Shown: positions 1-9,576, numbered from the stretch's first letter. The stretch is DNA of 64,000 bases from Catalinimonas niigatensis (GCF_030506285.1 NZ_CP119422.1:6001501-6065500), one strand, 5' to 3'. Notes: generated from the letters alone by a model not told the origin. Made by a program: numbers and translations.

Positions 1-236
1 AAATCTACTTTGCGGTGAAAAAAAGCTTCAAGTTTATCCCAGAAAGACATTAGTTTTTCACCACGTTCAATAGGGTCATCCTCGTCAATTTCAACAAGAA
101 GATCAATATCACTTGTCTTTTCATTAAAATGCTCCGTGATAGATGAGCCAAAGGCATACAGGGTCTTTACTTGATGGGCTTGACATAAAGACAAAAAATC
201 ACTGCTTCTGCTTTGTATGGCTTGTTGTAGTTTCAT
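1..236 (-). CDS. MNT-type nucleotidyltransferase domain protein (partial, cut by window edge)
   Basis: The reverse strand reads from an ATG at 236 to the window edge and gives about 78 residues without a stop. It shows the minimal nucleotidyltransferase signature: a GSS motif around residue 31 followed by a DIDLLVE motif about 14 residues later, which supplies the metal-binding aspartates. Such small proteins are often the MntA half of HepT/MntA toxin-antitoxin pairs, or stand-alone antitoxin-like transferases. The expected partner would lie left of the window, so this cannot be decided here. The fold assignment is fairly sure; the role is inference. Confidence 0.75.
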   Translation of the reverse strand, partial: MKLQQAIQSRSSDFLSLCQAHQVKTLYAFGSSITEHFNEKTSDIDLLVEIDEDDPIERGEKLMSFWDKLEAFFHRKVD

Positions 237-592
237 TACTCCAAGATAAGCATTTTTTCAAATCAGAAAACTAAATGACAGGCAATTGCCATTGAAGTTC
301 ATTGCTCACCTACAGAAAGTAGCTTCCTTTGCATAATTAGGGCTAATACAAAGATATAATCCACATTTTTAGCATCCATTTCCGGAAGCTGAAAACTAAC
401 GGTATATGTATATGAAAGAGAAGGCAATGAGGGTTGTTTGAAGGAAAATGTAGGTTGAGAAGGAGTTTAGGGAGTGTTCAGCTACTTTTTTCAAACGGTC
501 AGGTACTTTTCGGAAACGCAAAGGAGCGTTTTTAAAATGGTACTGACCATTTGGGGGTAAATATGGGGTAAAAAAAAGGTCAAAAACGCAAA
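237..592. other. Intergenic stretch, no gene seen
   Basis: About 350 bases between the nucleotidyltransferase start and the terminator of the HU-like gene. I see no convincing reading frame, RNA or repeat in it. It presumably carries the promoter of the leftward nucleotidyltransferase gene. Confidence 0.5.
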
Positions 593-619
593 AAGCCCGT
601 CAGCAATGCCGACGGGCTT
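593..619 (-). terminator. Rho-independent terminator of the HU-like gene
   Basis: A 9-bp perfect stem (AAGCCCGTC / GACGGGCTT) encloses a short loop. Read on the minus strand it is followed by a T-rich run. It sits 40 bases after the stop of the HU-like gene. Confidence 0.85.
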
Positions 620-658
620 CAGCCCTCCACGAGGGTGTATTGAGTAGTTATGCGTGGT

Positions 659-1072
659 TTAAACCTGTTCAGGGGCTGGACTTGCCGCCTTCTTTACTTT
701 ACTGTATTTGAGTACTTTCAGGGTTTCCTGTAGTTCTGAGCCGGGCGTAAAGATGTACTTCGCTTTCTTGATCTTGCTGGCATTCACTTCTTCTTCCGTA
801 TCACAGCCTTCGCTGCTCAGGCTGATCCTCAACGAACCCAGCTCTCCCAAACGTACAATCGCTCCCTCTTCAATGTGCCGGGGGATAATCATCACCAATG
901 ATTCCAGCGTAGCAATCACATCGGGCATACTTACCGTAGTGATCTCAGCAATTTGTTTAGCCATCTTACGAATGGTCACTTCGCCACTGCTGTGTGCTGT
1001 TGCATAATACTTTTTGGGCTGCGTCTTCTTCTGAGGGTTGATCTTCGCCACTACATTAAAAGGTATACTCAT
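659..1072 (-). CDS. HU-like DNA-binding protein (Bacteroidota HU-related family)
   Basis: This 137-residue protein has the HU/IHF-like core. Helices at residues 27-65 include the stretch around MAKQIAEITTVS, and a beta-arm with RLGELGSLRISL follows near residues 74-84. The C-terminal tail is basic and rich in Lys and Ala. It belongs to the HU-related group common in Bacteroidota, which is longer than E. coli HU (about 90 residues). It probably binds DNA as a dimer and acts as a nucleoid protein. It is a single gene with its own terminator downstream. The family call is confident; any specific target is unknown. Confidence 0.85.
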   Translation of the reverse strand: MSIPFNVVAKINPQKKTQPKKYYATAHSSGEVTIRKMAKQIAEITTVSMPDVIATLESLVMIIPRHIEEGAIVRLGELGSLRISLSSEGCDTEEEVNASKIKKAKYIFTPGSELQETLKVLKYSKVKKAASPAPEQV

Positions 1073-1318
1073 CTCAGTCTCTTTTTGTGGTTTACACTTT
1101 TTTTAAACATTGTTTATCAAATGCACGGCCACTACGCATGAGGAAAGTATAGCTGTTTTAGCAAATATTACCGGCGTACTCTTTTTCAAGTAATGCAAAA
1201 AGGAGGAAGGGGGTAAATACTAATAAAGTGAAGATGGTGATTCCTTGCTTTTCAAACGCTGGAAAAGTATCGCTTCAAGAACTTCTATTTTCTCTCCTGA
1301 CCGCTGATCTTATAAAAA

Positions 1319-1348
1319 AAGCCCCACATCTATAAAGAAGTGAGGCTT
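1319..1348 (-). terminator. Rho-independent terminator of the oxidoreductase gene
   Basis: The stem AAGCCCCAC / GTGAGGCTT has one C-A mismatch on the plus strand that becomes a U-G wobble in minus-strand RNA. A run of seven T follows on the minus strand. It lies 27 bases past the oxidoreductase stop. Confidence 0.75.
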
Positions 1349-1374
1349 GCTCATGTATCCTTACACCAAAAGGA

Positions 1375-2733
1375 TTATGCCAGTGTCCAGCCGTCGCGGT
1401 ACTCCCGGCTGAGGTGTTGGTTGACTTCCTTGTTGTTGGTAAATTCCATCTTCTCACTGTCATAGCGCAGCGTCTCACCGGGAGCATGCAGGGCCACTAC
1501 ACCCAACAGCATGGTCTCATTGAGAGGTGCAGCATAGTCAAAAGGACTGACTGCTTCGGTATTTCCCAGAATGGCTTCTACCCAGTTCATCTCATGCGAA
1601 GTCTCTACCCGCTTATAGGTTTGAGGAGTATCCGCGTATTCCTCCATCAATGACTGCGGATACATCTGCGGATTAGAACCGTAAGTCTCGTGCATCAGGA
1701 TGCCTTTTTCTCCTACAAAGATTACCCCGCCTCCTCTGTCCAGTTTCACTTCATCGGGCAGTACCGCTGGGCGGGCAGGCATCACGCCGCCATCATACCA
1801 GTGCATTTTTACTTCAGGATACATACCACGGGCAGGGAAGGTATAGGTAACACTGGTGGAGAGCGGATAAGATACCTTACTGTTGTCTTTACCGCCCCAG
1901 GGGGTAGAAGAAGCTTCTACCGTATCGGGATAATCCAGTCCCAGTGCCCAGTAGGGATGGTCAATCAGGTGAGCACCCATATCACCCAAAGCGCCTACGC
2001 CATAATCAGTCCAGCCTCTCCAGGCGAAGGGATGATACTCAGGGCTGTATTCTACGTAGGGAGCAGGTCCGAGGAACACATCCCAGGCCAGATCCTTAGG
2101 TACTTTAGCTTTACCTTCAGGGCGATCCATGCCCTGCGGCCATATCGGACGGTTGGTCCACACGTGTACTTCACGTACCGGACCTATAGCTCCTGCCTGT
2201 ACCCATTCGTTGACAAGGCGGGCATCGTCATTAGAGTGTCCCTGATTACCCATTTGTGTCACCACACCGCTTTCTTTAGCCGTTTTGCGGAGTACGCGGG
2301 ATTCATGTACGGTGTAGGTGAGGGGTTTTTGCACGTACACATGCTTGCCCATTTTCATCGCCGTATTGGCTGCGGCAGCATGTACATGGTCAGGAGTAGC
2401 GATGACTACCGCATCAATATCCTTTTGCTTGTCCAGCATCTCGCGGAAGTCTTTGTACCACTTGGCTTTTTCGTAGGCAGCACGAAGTTCAGAGCGGTCA
2501 TCTCTGGATACTGACTTGCGCACCCAGTCATGGTCGCAGTCGGCCAGTGCTACAATGTTCTGGCTGGTAAGTTTGCTCATGTTAGAGGCACCCATACCAC
2601 CGGCACCAATGGCAGCGATATTGACGGTATCGCTAGGTGCTTTAAAGCCTTTTCCTCCAAGTACATGCCGGGGAACGATCATGAAAGAAGCTGCTGACAT
2701 TGCAGAGCCTTTCAAAAAATCCCTCCTTTGCAT
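1375..2733 (-). CDS. Gfo/Idh/MocA family oxidoreductase with Tat signal
   Basis: The protein has about 452 residues. It begins with a twin-arginine signal (RRDFLKG, then a hydrophobic Ala/Ser stretch), so it is probably exported folded across the inner membrane. A Rossmann nucleotide-binding motif follows ([12 protein letters not shown]), then the family hallmark segment [11 protein letters not shown], whose Lys-Pro is the conserved EKP-like catalytic-site motif, and a C-terminal alpha/beta substrate domain. Members are NAD(P)-dependent dehydrogenases of sugars and related polyols; the substrate here is unknown. The start at 2733 is preferred because an AAGG sits a few bases upstream and the Tat motif then lies at the N terminus; another ATG at 2769 adds 12 residues. 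Monocistronic with its own terminator. Confidence 0.88.
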   Translation of the reverse strand: MQRRDFLKGSAMSAASFMIVPRHVLGGKGFKAPSDTVNIAAIGAGGMGASNMSKLTSQNIVALADCDHDWVRKSVSRDDRSELRAAYEKAKWYKDFREMLDKQKDIDAVVIATPDHVHAAAANTAMKMGKHVYVQKPLTYTVHESRVLRKTAKESGVVTQMGNQGHSNDDARLVNEWVQAGAIGPVREVHVWTNRPIWPQGMDRPEGKAKVPKDLAWDVFLGPAPYVEYSPEYHPFAWRGWTDYGVGALGDMGAHLIDHPYWALGLDYPDTVEASSTPWGGKDNSKVSYPLSTSVTYTFPARGMYPEVKMHWYDGGVMPARPAVLPDEVKLDRGGGVIFVGEKGILMHETYGSNPQMYPQSLMEEYADTPQTYKRVETSHEMNWVEAILGNTEAVSPFDYAAPLNETMLLGVVALHAPGETLRYDSEKMEFTNNKEVNQHLSREYRDGWTLA

Positions 2734-2965
2734 TGTTTTACCTTTTTGATTAGGTTGTTTTTTCATCATGCATTGCGTTTATAAAAATGTAATTCTAACT
2801 TTTAGAAGAGGCTTGAATTTATAATAATTTCTATTGAATTAGAAACTATTTTATCGTTTGGAGCAAATTAATGGCATTTCGTAAAGCCTGTTACTGCCTG
2901 GCTTTCGGGCAGCAATAATTCAGTTTATGCCTTGAATAAATTACTATATTGCAACCCTTAAATGA

Positions 2966-3754
2966 ATGGAATACATGATCAATTTTGAAGAAGATGTACT
3001 GATGCGAAGCCAGGAAGTGCCGGTAGTGGTAGACTTTTGGGCACCCTGGTGCGGCCCCTGCCAGACTTTAGGACCTATCATAGAAGCCCTGGCCAAAGAA
3101 GCAGGAGGGAAGTGGGAACTGGTCAAGGTGAATACGGATGAACAACAGGAGGTTTCTCTCAAGTACAAGATTCGTGGCATTCCTGCCGTCAAAATGTTTT
3201 ATATGGGCGAAGTAAAAGCAGAATTTACCGGAGCGCTCCCCCGGCATCAGATCATCAAATGGCTGGACGAAAACCTCCCCGAACAGGATGGTGACCCCCT
3301 GACCCAAATCGTAGATACTTTGTTTACCGACCGGCATCAGCAGGCTGCGCAGGCATTGGAACAGTTTGTCGGTGAGCAGCCTGATCATGAGGAAGCCAGA
3401 CTCTGGCTGGCTGCTGCTACCGTGGGTAAGCATCCTGAACGCGCCCAGCTAAGCCTGCCGGAAAACCATAAGCTCTATGAGCTGAGCACACAGATCAAAA
3501 ATCTGGCAGAAGTGATGACCTGCCAGGAAGCAGCACCTCCGGCATTGGAGGAAAAGATCAAAACGGCACAGCAAGCTTTACAAGATGACCGGCACGAAGA
3601 AGTGATACAAGCACTCATTGCTGCCACCATGATGGATAAAAACTATTGCGATGAACTTCCCCGCCGTGCTTCGGTCGCTTTATTTCTCATGCTGGGTGAG
3701 CAGCACCCGATTACCAAAAAGTACCGTCGCCAGTTCAATATGGCTTTATATTAA
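2966..3754 (+). CDS. Thioredoxin-fold protein with C-terminal helical/TPR-like domain (CnoX/YbbN-like)
   Basis: The 262-residue protein opens with a full thioredoxin domain. The active site WCGPC has Cys29 and Cys32, and the cis-proline loop is RGIPAV near residue 74. Residues 110-262 are helical and TPR-like. This layout matches the CnoX/YbbN family of cytosolic holdase-chaperones linked to oxidative stress. E. coli CnoX has an altered active site, whereas this protein keeps the classical WCGPC and may be an active oxidoreductase. There is no signal peptide, so it is probably cytosolic. A metallophosphoesterase gene follows after 30 bases and may be co-transcribed. Confidence 0.85.
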   Translation: MEYMINFEEDVLMRSQEVPVVVDFWAPWCGPCQTLGPIIEALAKEAGGKWELVKVNTDEQQEVSLKYKIRGIPAVKMFYMGEVKAEFTGALPRHQIIKWLDENLPEQDGDPLTQIVDTLFTDRHQQAAQALEQFVGEQPDHEEARLWLAAATVGKHPERAQLSLPENHKLYELSTQIKNLAEVMTCQEAAPPALEEKIKTAQQALQDDRHEEVIQALIAATMMDKNYCDELPRRASVALFLMLGEQHPITKKYRRQFNMALY

Positions 3755-3784
3755 TCCTAACCTTCTACCCTAAGCAAGCAGCCC

Positions 3785-4675
3785 ATGCCTGGATTTTTCT
3801 ATCAAGCAATCTCTCGTAAAACATTCATCAAGCAGACGGCCTCCCTGCTAGGTGCCGTGTCAGTAGGCAGTTCTTTCTTTGCCCATGCAGCTTCACCCAC
3901 ACAGGAACTCCACTATGCGCTCCTGTCGGATACCCATGTGGCGGCAGATAAAAGCAACGAATACCGTAGGTTTTTTCCTTACCAGAATCTGCAAAAGGTA
4001 GTAGCACAGCTCAGTAGCATGCAGCATGAAGGTATCATCATCAATGGTGACGTAGCCCGGCTGGAAGGTAAGGAAGAAGATTATCAGCAGGTGAAAGCTT
4101 TGCTTAGCCCCTTATCTTCAAAAGTACCCATTCATATAGGGATGGGCAATCACGATGACAGAGCGCCTTTTTTTAGTGTGTTCCCTGCCGACGATCCTTC
4201 CCAGGTAGAAGATAAGCATGTGAGCGTGATTGAAAGTGATCCGGTCAGGATCATCATCCTGGACTCGTTATTATATGTTAACAAAGTGGCGGGCCTGCTG
4301 GGAAAATCGCAAAGAAGCTGGCTGGAAAGCTATCTGAAGTCTTCTGATGAAAAGCCCACCGTCTTATTTGTACACCATACCCTGGAGGACAGAGATTCAG
4401 ATCTATTGGATGCTGAGCGTATGTTTGATGTGATTCGTCCTCATCAAAAAGTCAAAGCAGTATTTTACGGTCACTCACACCGCTATCATATAGAGGAAAA
4501 GGAAGGTATTTACCTGGTTAACCTCCCGGCAATCGGCTATAACTTTACTGATGACCAGCCCATAGGCTGGGTAGATGCCCTGTTTACACCCTCGGGCGTA
4601 GGCCTGAAGCTACATGCGATAGGCGGTAACCCTGAGCGGGATGGTGAAGAAAAGACACTACAGTGGAGGGCATAG
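3785..4675 (+). CDS. Exported calcineurin-like metallophosphoesterase
   Basis: The 296-residue protein carries the metal-binding motifs of the family in order: SDTH (residue 48 region), NGD, GNHDD, VHH and GHSH. The first 36 residues contain SRKTFIK followed by a hydrophobic stretch ending near AHAA, which looks like a signal peptide and is Tat-like with RK in place of RR. It is probably a periplasmic or surface phosphodiesterase or phosphatase with a two-metal centre; the substrate is unknown. The gene lies 30 bases after the thioredoxin gene and ends 13 bases from the convergent CBM9-like gene. Confidence 0.85.
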   Translation: MPGFFYQAISRKTFIKQTASLLGAVSVGSSFFAHAASPTQELHYALLSDTHVAADKSNEYRRFFPYQNLQKVVAQLSSMQHEGIIINGDVARLEGKEEDYQQVKALLSPLSSKVPIHIGMGNHDDRAPFFSVFPADDPSQVEDKHVSVIESDPVRIIILDSLLYVNKVAGLLGKSQRSWLESYLKSSDEKPTVLFVHHTLEDRDSDLLDAERMFDVIRPHQKVKAVFYGHSHRYHIEEKEGIYLVNLPAIGYNFTDDQPIGWVDALFTPSGVGLKLHAIGGNPERDGEEKTLQWRA

Positions 4676-4688
4676 GCTTTGGTGGAGT

Positions 4689-5399
4689 TTAATCAAAGAT
4701 AAAAGTGCCAAATTTTTTGTATTCATGAAAACTGCCGCTGGTAGGTTGCCACTGCCAGTACAGAGGCTTGTCAGAATCATAATCTATACGGTACATATTA
4801 GCACGCCACTTTGTCCCTTTTTGTGGAGGAATGTTTCCAAGAGGCTTGAGCAAAGTATAGGGAAGGAAAAACTCCGCCGTCCAGCCTTCTATCGCTGCCA
4901 TACTTTCTTTGGCACCTCCCTGGATAGAAGTAGCGTGCCTGGTTCTTCTTTCCCCTTCATAATGCCAGGGCAGCCAGCCGTAGAAGTCATCTTCAGTTCT
5001 GGGGATCATGATGGGCAGTTCGTAGTTTAACGGAGACAATTCGTACTCAAAGTACATAGGAAAGTTTTCATCTGTCCACAGGAAAACTTCTACCACATCT
5101 TCATTAAAAAGGTTGGTAAAGTCTTCGGTAAGCGTAGCCGTAAGCCGTTCATCTTTGCTTTGCATCAGAAAGTAAATACCGCTTTCGGAATAAAGTACTT
5201 TGGCCTGGGTGAGCAGGTCCGTACCTTCTCCATGCCTGAGTGGTAGTTTGACCCATTCGGTTTGTTCCCAGGCAGAAGCACTTCCTTTCCCATCAATTTC
5301 AAAATCAGCAGTACTCCGGATATGCAGGCTATTGTCTTGACTCATGGCAAAAAAAGGTAAGAGAGATAAAAGAAGAAGGTGAATGATTTTGGCTTGCAT
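4689..5399 (-). CDS. Secreted carbohydrate-binding family 9-like protein
   Basis: The frame is open upstream, but the real start is the ATG at 5399, which gives a 236-residue protein beginning with a clear signal peptide (MQAKIIHLLLLSLLPFFAMS). The mature part opens with a motif typical of CBM9-like domains (FEIDGKGSASAWEQ). Further hallmarks are YFEYELSP around the middle and a final WxAEFFLPY-type segment before KGTKWRANMYRID. Relatives are annotated as carbohydrate-binding family 9-like or endoxylanase-associated proteins. It has no catalytic domain, so it may bind a sugar polymer. Monocistronic. Confidence 0.8.
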   Translation of the reverse strand: MQAKIIHLLLLSLLPFFAMSQDNSLHIRSTADFEIDGKGSASAWEQTEWVKLPLRHGEGTDLLTQAKVLYSESGIYFLMQSKDERLTATLTEDFTNLFNEDVVEVFLWTDENFPMYFEYELSPLNYELPIMIPRTEDDFYGWLPWHYEGERRTRHATSIQGGAKESMAAIEGWTAEFFLPYTLLKPLGNIPPQKGTKWRANMYRIDYDSDKPLYWQWQPTSGSFHEYKKFGTFIFD

Positions 5400-5917
5400 T
5401 GTTTTTTGGTTCAATATAAAAAAAAAGGCGGGCCAAAAGCCACACCTTTTTTCGAAATAAATGAAGAAGCAAACAGTTAATTTGTATAAGATGTCATTAT
5501 GTATTGCTTTGAAGGTCGATAGATAAGGTATGAATACCTGTTCATCACAGGCTGTACAAGTGCCAGGCGCCCGGACAAGAATAGAAAAAACATTAAAGAA
5601 GAACGGCCATCTACTTCTAAGTAAGATGACATGCTTTGCAAGCAATTTGCAAGGAAGCTCATTAACATGGTCTGTTCTAAAGGTTGATCAACATTAGTTA
5701 ATTTAAGATAATTTTGACAAATAGTAAATTTAGCGTAGCCTAAATGATAAGTTGTATTGTATAAATTATATTAATTATCTGTTTCTTTAAACAGATTCAT
5801 TTTCTAACCAAATAAACTTTGATTAAGTTAAACTGAGCGTTAAACCTTCGCATCCTGCTCCAACCTTAAATATCTTACTTACAAAGGTTGTTTCACTTTA
5901 GGAATGACAAAAAAAAA
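5400..5917. other. Intergenic stretch between two leftward genes
   Basis: About 520 bases, AT-rich. The minus frame upstream of the CBM9-like start is open to 5645, but its translation is not protein-like (no family, aromatic and Cys-rich), so I treat it as leader DNA. An imperfect hairpin with T runs on both sides lies at about 5423-5450, 24 bases before the CBM9-like start on the minus strand. I see nothing else. Confidence 0.45.
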
Positions 5918-5944
5918 ATCCCATACCGGCAAAGGGTATGGGAT
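5918..5944 (-). terminator. Rho-independent terminator of clpX
   Basis: A 10-bp perfect stem ATCCCATACC / GGTATGGGAT with a 7-base loop, followed on the minus strand by about nine T. It lies 27 bases past the clpX stop. Confidence 0.9.
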
Positions 5945-5970
5945 GAAGTGATAGGATAAATCAGTACAAA

Positions 5971-7206
5971 CTAGGCTGCAGATAAACGCTTGAACTTAGA
6001 TTTTTCAAACTTCTCCTGCGCATAATTTTTGTCAATGGTAAACTCTTTGATCTCCTTCTGAGAGGGAAGCTCAAACATCGCATCAGTAATGATGGCTTCA
6101 CAAATAGAACGCAAGCCTCTTGCACCTAATTTAAATTCCATAGCCTTTTCTACAATATAATCTAAAGCATCTTCTTTGAAGGCAACGTCAATATTTTCCA
6201 TCTTGAATAGCTTTTTATACTGCTTGGTGAGCGCGTTTTTAGGCTCAGTAAGGATCATCTTGAGGGTAGCTTTGCCCAGAGGTTCAAGATGAGTAAGCAC
6301 CGGAAGTCGGCCGATAAGTTCGGGAATCAAGCCAAAGTGGCGGAGGTCCTGAGCAGTGATATACTGCAATAGATTTTCTTTGTCAATATGCTGCTCGGAA
6401 ATATTGACGCTGCTTCCTGAGAAACCCAAAGGCTTGGCATTGAGACGGTTGGCAATCATTCTTGAGATACCATCAAAAGCACCACCGCAGATAAATAGTA
6501 TATTTTCGGTATTGATGGAGATCATTTTCTGGTCAGGATGCTTTCTTCCGCCCTGAGGGGGAACATTCACATGCGTACCCTCCAGTAGTTTAAGCAAAGC
6601 TTGTTGCACACCTTCACCGCTCACATCGCGGGTGATGGATGGATTGTCAGATTTTCTGGCGATCTTATCTATTTCATCAATATACACGATGCCTCGCTCT
6701 GCGGATTCCACATCATAATCGGCTGCCTGTAATAAACGGGTCAGGATGCTTTCTACATCTTCACCAACATAACCGGCTTCGGTAAGAACGGTAGCATCTG
6801 CAATACAAAAAGGAACCTGTAAGATACGGGCAAGGTTGCGGGCCAGATACGTTTTGCCGGTACCCGTTTCGCCCGCCATGATAATATTAGATTTCTCTAT
6901 GGCTATCTCTTCCTCATCTTTCTGTTGCATGAGGCGCTTATAGTGATTATAGACAGCCACAGAAATCACTTTCTTGGCTTCTTCCTGTCCTACCACATAT
7001 TGATCCAGGTATTTTTTGATATCAAGAGGCTTCATAAGATTAAACTCAGGAGACTTGCTCTTGCTCTTAACTTTCAGCTCTTCGTCCAGAATTTGTTGTG
7101 CCTGATTGATACAGTAATTACAGATGTGTGCATTGATCCCTGATATCATCAGGTCCACATCTTTTTTATTTCTCCCACAAAATGAACAAGTGACTTGCTG
7201 TGGCAT
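5971..7206 (-). CDS. clpX: ATP-dependent Clp protease ATP-binding subunit ClpX
   Basis: The 411-residue AAA+ unfoldase has an N-terminal C4 zinc finger (Cys7, Cys10, Cys29, Cys32) that binds substrates and adaptors. It also has a Walker A motif (GETGTGKT, residues 112-119), a Walker B segment (VYIDEIDK) and sensor regions typical of ClpX. The hexamer unfolds tagged proteins and feeds them to ClpP in the cytosol. The length matches the family (about 410-425). It lies downstream of clpP on the same strand, but a strong terminator separates the two genes, so it probably also has its own promoter. Confidence 0.97.
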   Translation of the reverse strand: MPQQVTCSFCGRNKKDVDLMISGINAHICNYCINQAQQILDEELKVKSKSKSPEFNLMKPLDIKKYLDQYVVGQEEAKKVISVAVYNHYKRLMQQKDEEEIAIEKSNIIMAGETGTGKTYLARNLARILQVPFCIADATVLTEAGYVGEDVESILTRLLQAADYDVESAERGIVYIDEIDKIARKSDNPSITRDVSGEGVQQALLKLLEGTHVNVPPQGGRKHPDQKMISINTENILFICGGAFDGISRMIANRLNAKPLGFSGSSVNISEQHIDKENLLQYITAQDLRHFGLIPELIGRLPVLTHLEPLGKATLKMILTEPKNALTKQYKKLFKMENIDVAFKEDALDYIVEKAMEFKLGARGLRSICEAIITDAMFELPSQKEIKEFTIDKNYAQEKFEKSKFKRLSAA

Positions 7207-7238
7207 AATATAAGTTATACGTTATTAAAAATAAAAAA

Positions 7239-7269
7239 GTGACAGTTCACTCAAAAAACGAACTGTCAC
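7239..7269 (-). terminator. Rho-independent terminator of clpP
   Basis: A 10-bp perfect stem GTGACAGTTC / GAACTGTCAC with an 11-base loop and a TTTTTTATTTTT tract on the minus strand. It lies between clpP and clpX. Confidence 0.9.
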
Positions 7270-7282
7270 CGGATTGTATGTA

Positions 7283-7978
7283 CTATGAATTTTCTTTCTT
7301 ACGCGCATGATAGCCTCTGTCCAGTACTTCGTCTACGATACCATATTTCTTGGCTTCTTCGGGACGCATCCAGAAGTCAAGGTCAGAATCTTTTTCTATT
7401 TTCTCGTAGGATTGTCCTGAATGATAGGATATAATTTCGTAAAGGTCTTTACGTAATTCCTGCATCTGTCTCAGGGTAACTTCCATATCCCTGGATTTTC
7501 CCTGCATACCACCACTTGGCTGGTGAATCATGATACGGGCATGTGGTAGCGCAGAACGCTTGTTTTTTGCTCCACCAGCAAGTAAAACAGCACCCATAGA
7601 AGCTGCCATACCCGTACAGATCGTAGCCACATTAGGGTTTACATACTGCATGGTATCATATATACCCAGACCGGCATATACTGAGCCGCCGGGGCTGTTT
7701 ATGTACAGGAGTATGTCTTTCTTAGGGTCTACAGATTCCAAAAATAGGAGCTGGGCAGTAATGATATTGCCAATATTCTCTTCTACCTGCATGCCCAAAA
7801 AGATGATTCTATCCATAATAAGGCGGGAGAATACATCAATCTCACGGAAATTGGTAGGGCGTTCTTCAATGACAGCACGTGTCATATTTTCTACACGCTG
7901 AACATATTGGTCAAAAGTATTGCCATTAATATTCTGTCCTTTCACAGCAAATTTACGGAATTCGTCTTTGTTAATCAT
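7283..7978 (-). CDS. clpP: ATP-dependent Clp protease proteolytic subunit ClpP
   Basis: The 231-residue serine peptidase has its nucleophile Ser127 in GMAASMG, the catalytic His152 in IHQPSGG, and the acid Asp in the region around DSDLDFWM. The NSPGGSV oxyanion-hole segment lies at about residues 94-100. It forms the two-ring 14-mer chamber that degrades proteins unfolded by ClpX. It is slightly longer than the E. coli protein, mainly at the N terminus. It sits between tig and clpX in the common tig-clpP-clpX order, with terminators on both sides. Confidence 0.97.
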   Translation of the reverse strand: MINKDEFRKFAVKGQNINGNTFDQYVQRVENMTRAVIEERPTNFREIDVFSRLIMDRIIFLGMQVEENIGNIITAQLLFLESVDPKKDILLYINSPGGSVYAGLGIYDTMQYVNPNVATICTGMAASMGAVLLAGGAKNKRSALPHARIMIHQPSGGMQGKSRDMEVTLRQMQELRKDLYEIISYHSGQSYEKIEKDSDLDFWMRPEEAKKYGIVDEVLDRGYHARKKENS

Positions 7979-8010
7979 ATTGAGGTTTGTTAATGAACTT
8001 TAAAAATAAA

Positions 8011-8037
8011 AAAGAGTCCTTAATTTAAAGACTCTTT
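8011..8037 (-). terminator. Rho-independent terminator of tig
   Basis: Stem AAAGAGTC / GACTCTTT with T runs; AT-symmetric, so it could work on both strands, but only the leftward tig gene needs it. It lies 27 bases past the tig stop. Confidence 0.85.
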
Positions 8038-8063
8038 TTTACAACGAAAATTGTATTGCTTAG

Positions 8064-9404
8064 TTATTGTCTTTTCTCTACCTCTTCTTTAAATTGTTCT
8101 ACTGAGATTTTCTTCTCTTCTAAGGTAGCATTTTCCTTAATATAGTCAAAAATTTTCTCAGTACGTGCCTGATTGAATACCTGCATGTAATTATTTCCTT
8201 TGTCACCTTGCAGGTAATTTTCCACGAATGGATCAAGGTTATCGCCTAGTTGTCCTAGCAAGCCAGATTGTCCTAACTGCTCTTCAATCATCTGGCGTGC
8301 TTTTTCTTTTACATCTTCGTGTTCTACCTTAATTTCTTTGTCCTCAGAAATTTTATTGATGATTAAATTCCAGCGTAGGTCACGTACATAATCAGTAAAT
8401 TCTTTATCTATCTGTTCCTGAGAAATGTTTCCTTCGTTTCTTTCTAACAACCAGCGCTTCAAAAATTCTTCAGGGATTTCAAACTTGGTATTATCTACTA
8501 TGGTATTGCGGATATCAAGCATGAGCAGGTTAGTCGTTTCTCTATCATAATTCTCCTGCATCGTAGCTTTGACTTTTTCACGAAACTCTTCTTCAGAATT
8601 TACAGCATCCTTACCAAAAACTTTATCAAAAAAATCCTGATTCAATTCAGCAGCTTTACGACGAAGAATAGATTCAATGGTAAAGCCAAATTCACCTTTG
8701 ACTTCAGTTACTTCTTCGGGGGATTTGGATAAAAGTACGGCTACATCGCTGTCTTCAGGGTGGGTTTCACGGATATCAAATACAACTTCATCTCCCTTTT
8801 TTGCACCGATAAATACTTTTGTCTGCTTCTCATCCAGTTGCTTCAGATCCAAAGAAGTTTCGTTCTCAAGCTCACCATCTTTCTGTACTACTTTGCCATT
8901 GATGATGTCACCTTTAGCGACTTCCTCTACATTTTCAGTATCGTTGAACTGTTCTTTGAGGTTATTAATCGTTTCATTTATTTCCTCGTCAGTCAACTCA
9001 AGTTTATACTTAACAACCTTTAGATTTTCAGAGACATTATATTCAAAATCATTAACGAAGCCAATGTCATAGGTAAAAACAAACTCTTTTTGCGTTTCCC
9101 AGTCAATATCTTCTGCACCCTCATAGTTAGGAAGAGGCTCACCCACAAGGTTCAATTCCTGATCTTTGATGTATTTTGGAAGAGATTGAGAAATAAGTTG
9201 GTTGATTTCTTCTACTTTAATTCCTTTTCCATACATCTTTTTGATAAGGGAAGGTGGAACTTTACCGGGACGGAAGCCTTTGAGGCTGGCTTTTTTCCGG
9301 TATTCCTTTACTTTCTCTTCTATTTGAGGTTGATAATCTTCCTCTTTCAAATTAATTTTAATAGAGGCTTCAGTATTCCCCTTTTTGTCAAGTGTAATAT
9401 CCAA
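8064..9404 (-). CDS. tig: Trigger factor, ribosome-associated chaperone
   Basis: The 446-residue protein carries the ribosome-docking signature GFRPGKVP at residues 43-50 in its N-terminal domain. A divergent FKBP-like middle domain and a long acidic, helical C-terminal chaperone domain follow. Trigger factor binds ribosomal protein L23 at the tunnel exit and shields nascent chains. The PPIase-domain residues are poorly conserved, as is usual in Bacteroidota. It is the first gene of the leftward tig-clpP-clpX cluster. Length and architecture fit the family. Confidence 0.93.
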   Translation of the reverse strand: MDITLDKKGNTEASIKINLKEEDYQPQIEEKVKEYRKKASLKGFRPGKVPPSLIKKMYGKGIKVEEINQLISQSLPKYIKDQELNLVGEPLPNYEGAEDIDWETQKEFVFTYDIGFVNDFEYNVSENLKVVKYKLELTDEEINETINNLKEQFNDTENVEEVAKGDIINGKVVQKDGELENETSLDLKQLDEKQTKVFIGAKKGDEVVFDIRETHPEDSDVAVLLSKSPEEVTEVKGEFGFTIESILRRKAAELNQDFFDKVFGKDAVNSEEEFREKVKATMQENYDRETTNLLMLDIRNTIVDNTKFEIPEEFLKRWLLERNEGNISQEQIDKEFTDYVRDLRWNLIINKISEDKEIKVEHEDVKEKARQMIEEQLGQSGLLGQLGDNLDPFVENYLQGDKGNNYMQVFNQARTEKIFDYIKENATLEEKKISVEQFKEEVEKRQ

Positions 9405-9432
9405 GGCTGAAAATATTTAAAAGTTAAAACTA

Positions 9433-9484
9433 AAAACCCTCAACCTCAGTTCCATAAGCTAATGAATCCTGAGAAGAGGGTTTT
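9433..9484 (-). terminator. Terminator downstream of tRNA-Leu
   Basis: An outer stem AAAACCCTC / GAGGGTTTT and an inner stem CTCAG / CTGAG are separated by a small internal loop. T-rich sequence follows on the minus strand. It lies just after the tRNA-Leu 3' end and just before the tig start. Confidence 0.75.
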
Positions 9485-9495
9485 CTATACTCTGT

Positions 9496-9576
9496 GCGGA
9501 TAGAGGGAGTCGAACCCCCACGCCTTGCGGCGCTAGATCCTAAGTCTAGTGCGTCTACCAATTCCGCCATATCCGC
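9496..9576 (-). tRNA. tRNA-Leu (anticodon UAG)
   Basis: The 81-base minus-strand sequence folds as a class II tRNA. The acceptor stem is GCGGATA / TATCCGC, the anticodon stem CTAGA / TCTAG encloses loop CTTAGGA (anticodon TAG), a variable arm is present, and the T-loop is GTTCGACTC. The 3' CCA is not encoded. It reads CUA/CUG leucine codons. Confidence 0.95.

Noticed and set aside
5423-5450. Hairpin upstream of the CBM9-like gene
   Set aside because: The stem has several mismatches and no gene upstream needs a terminator; recorded only in the intergenic entry.
5400-5645. N-terminal extension of the CBM9-like protein
   Set aside because: The extension is Cys- and aromatic-rich without a family match, while the internal ATG starts a perfect signal peptide.
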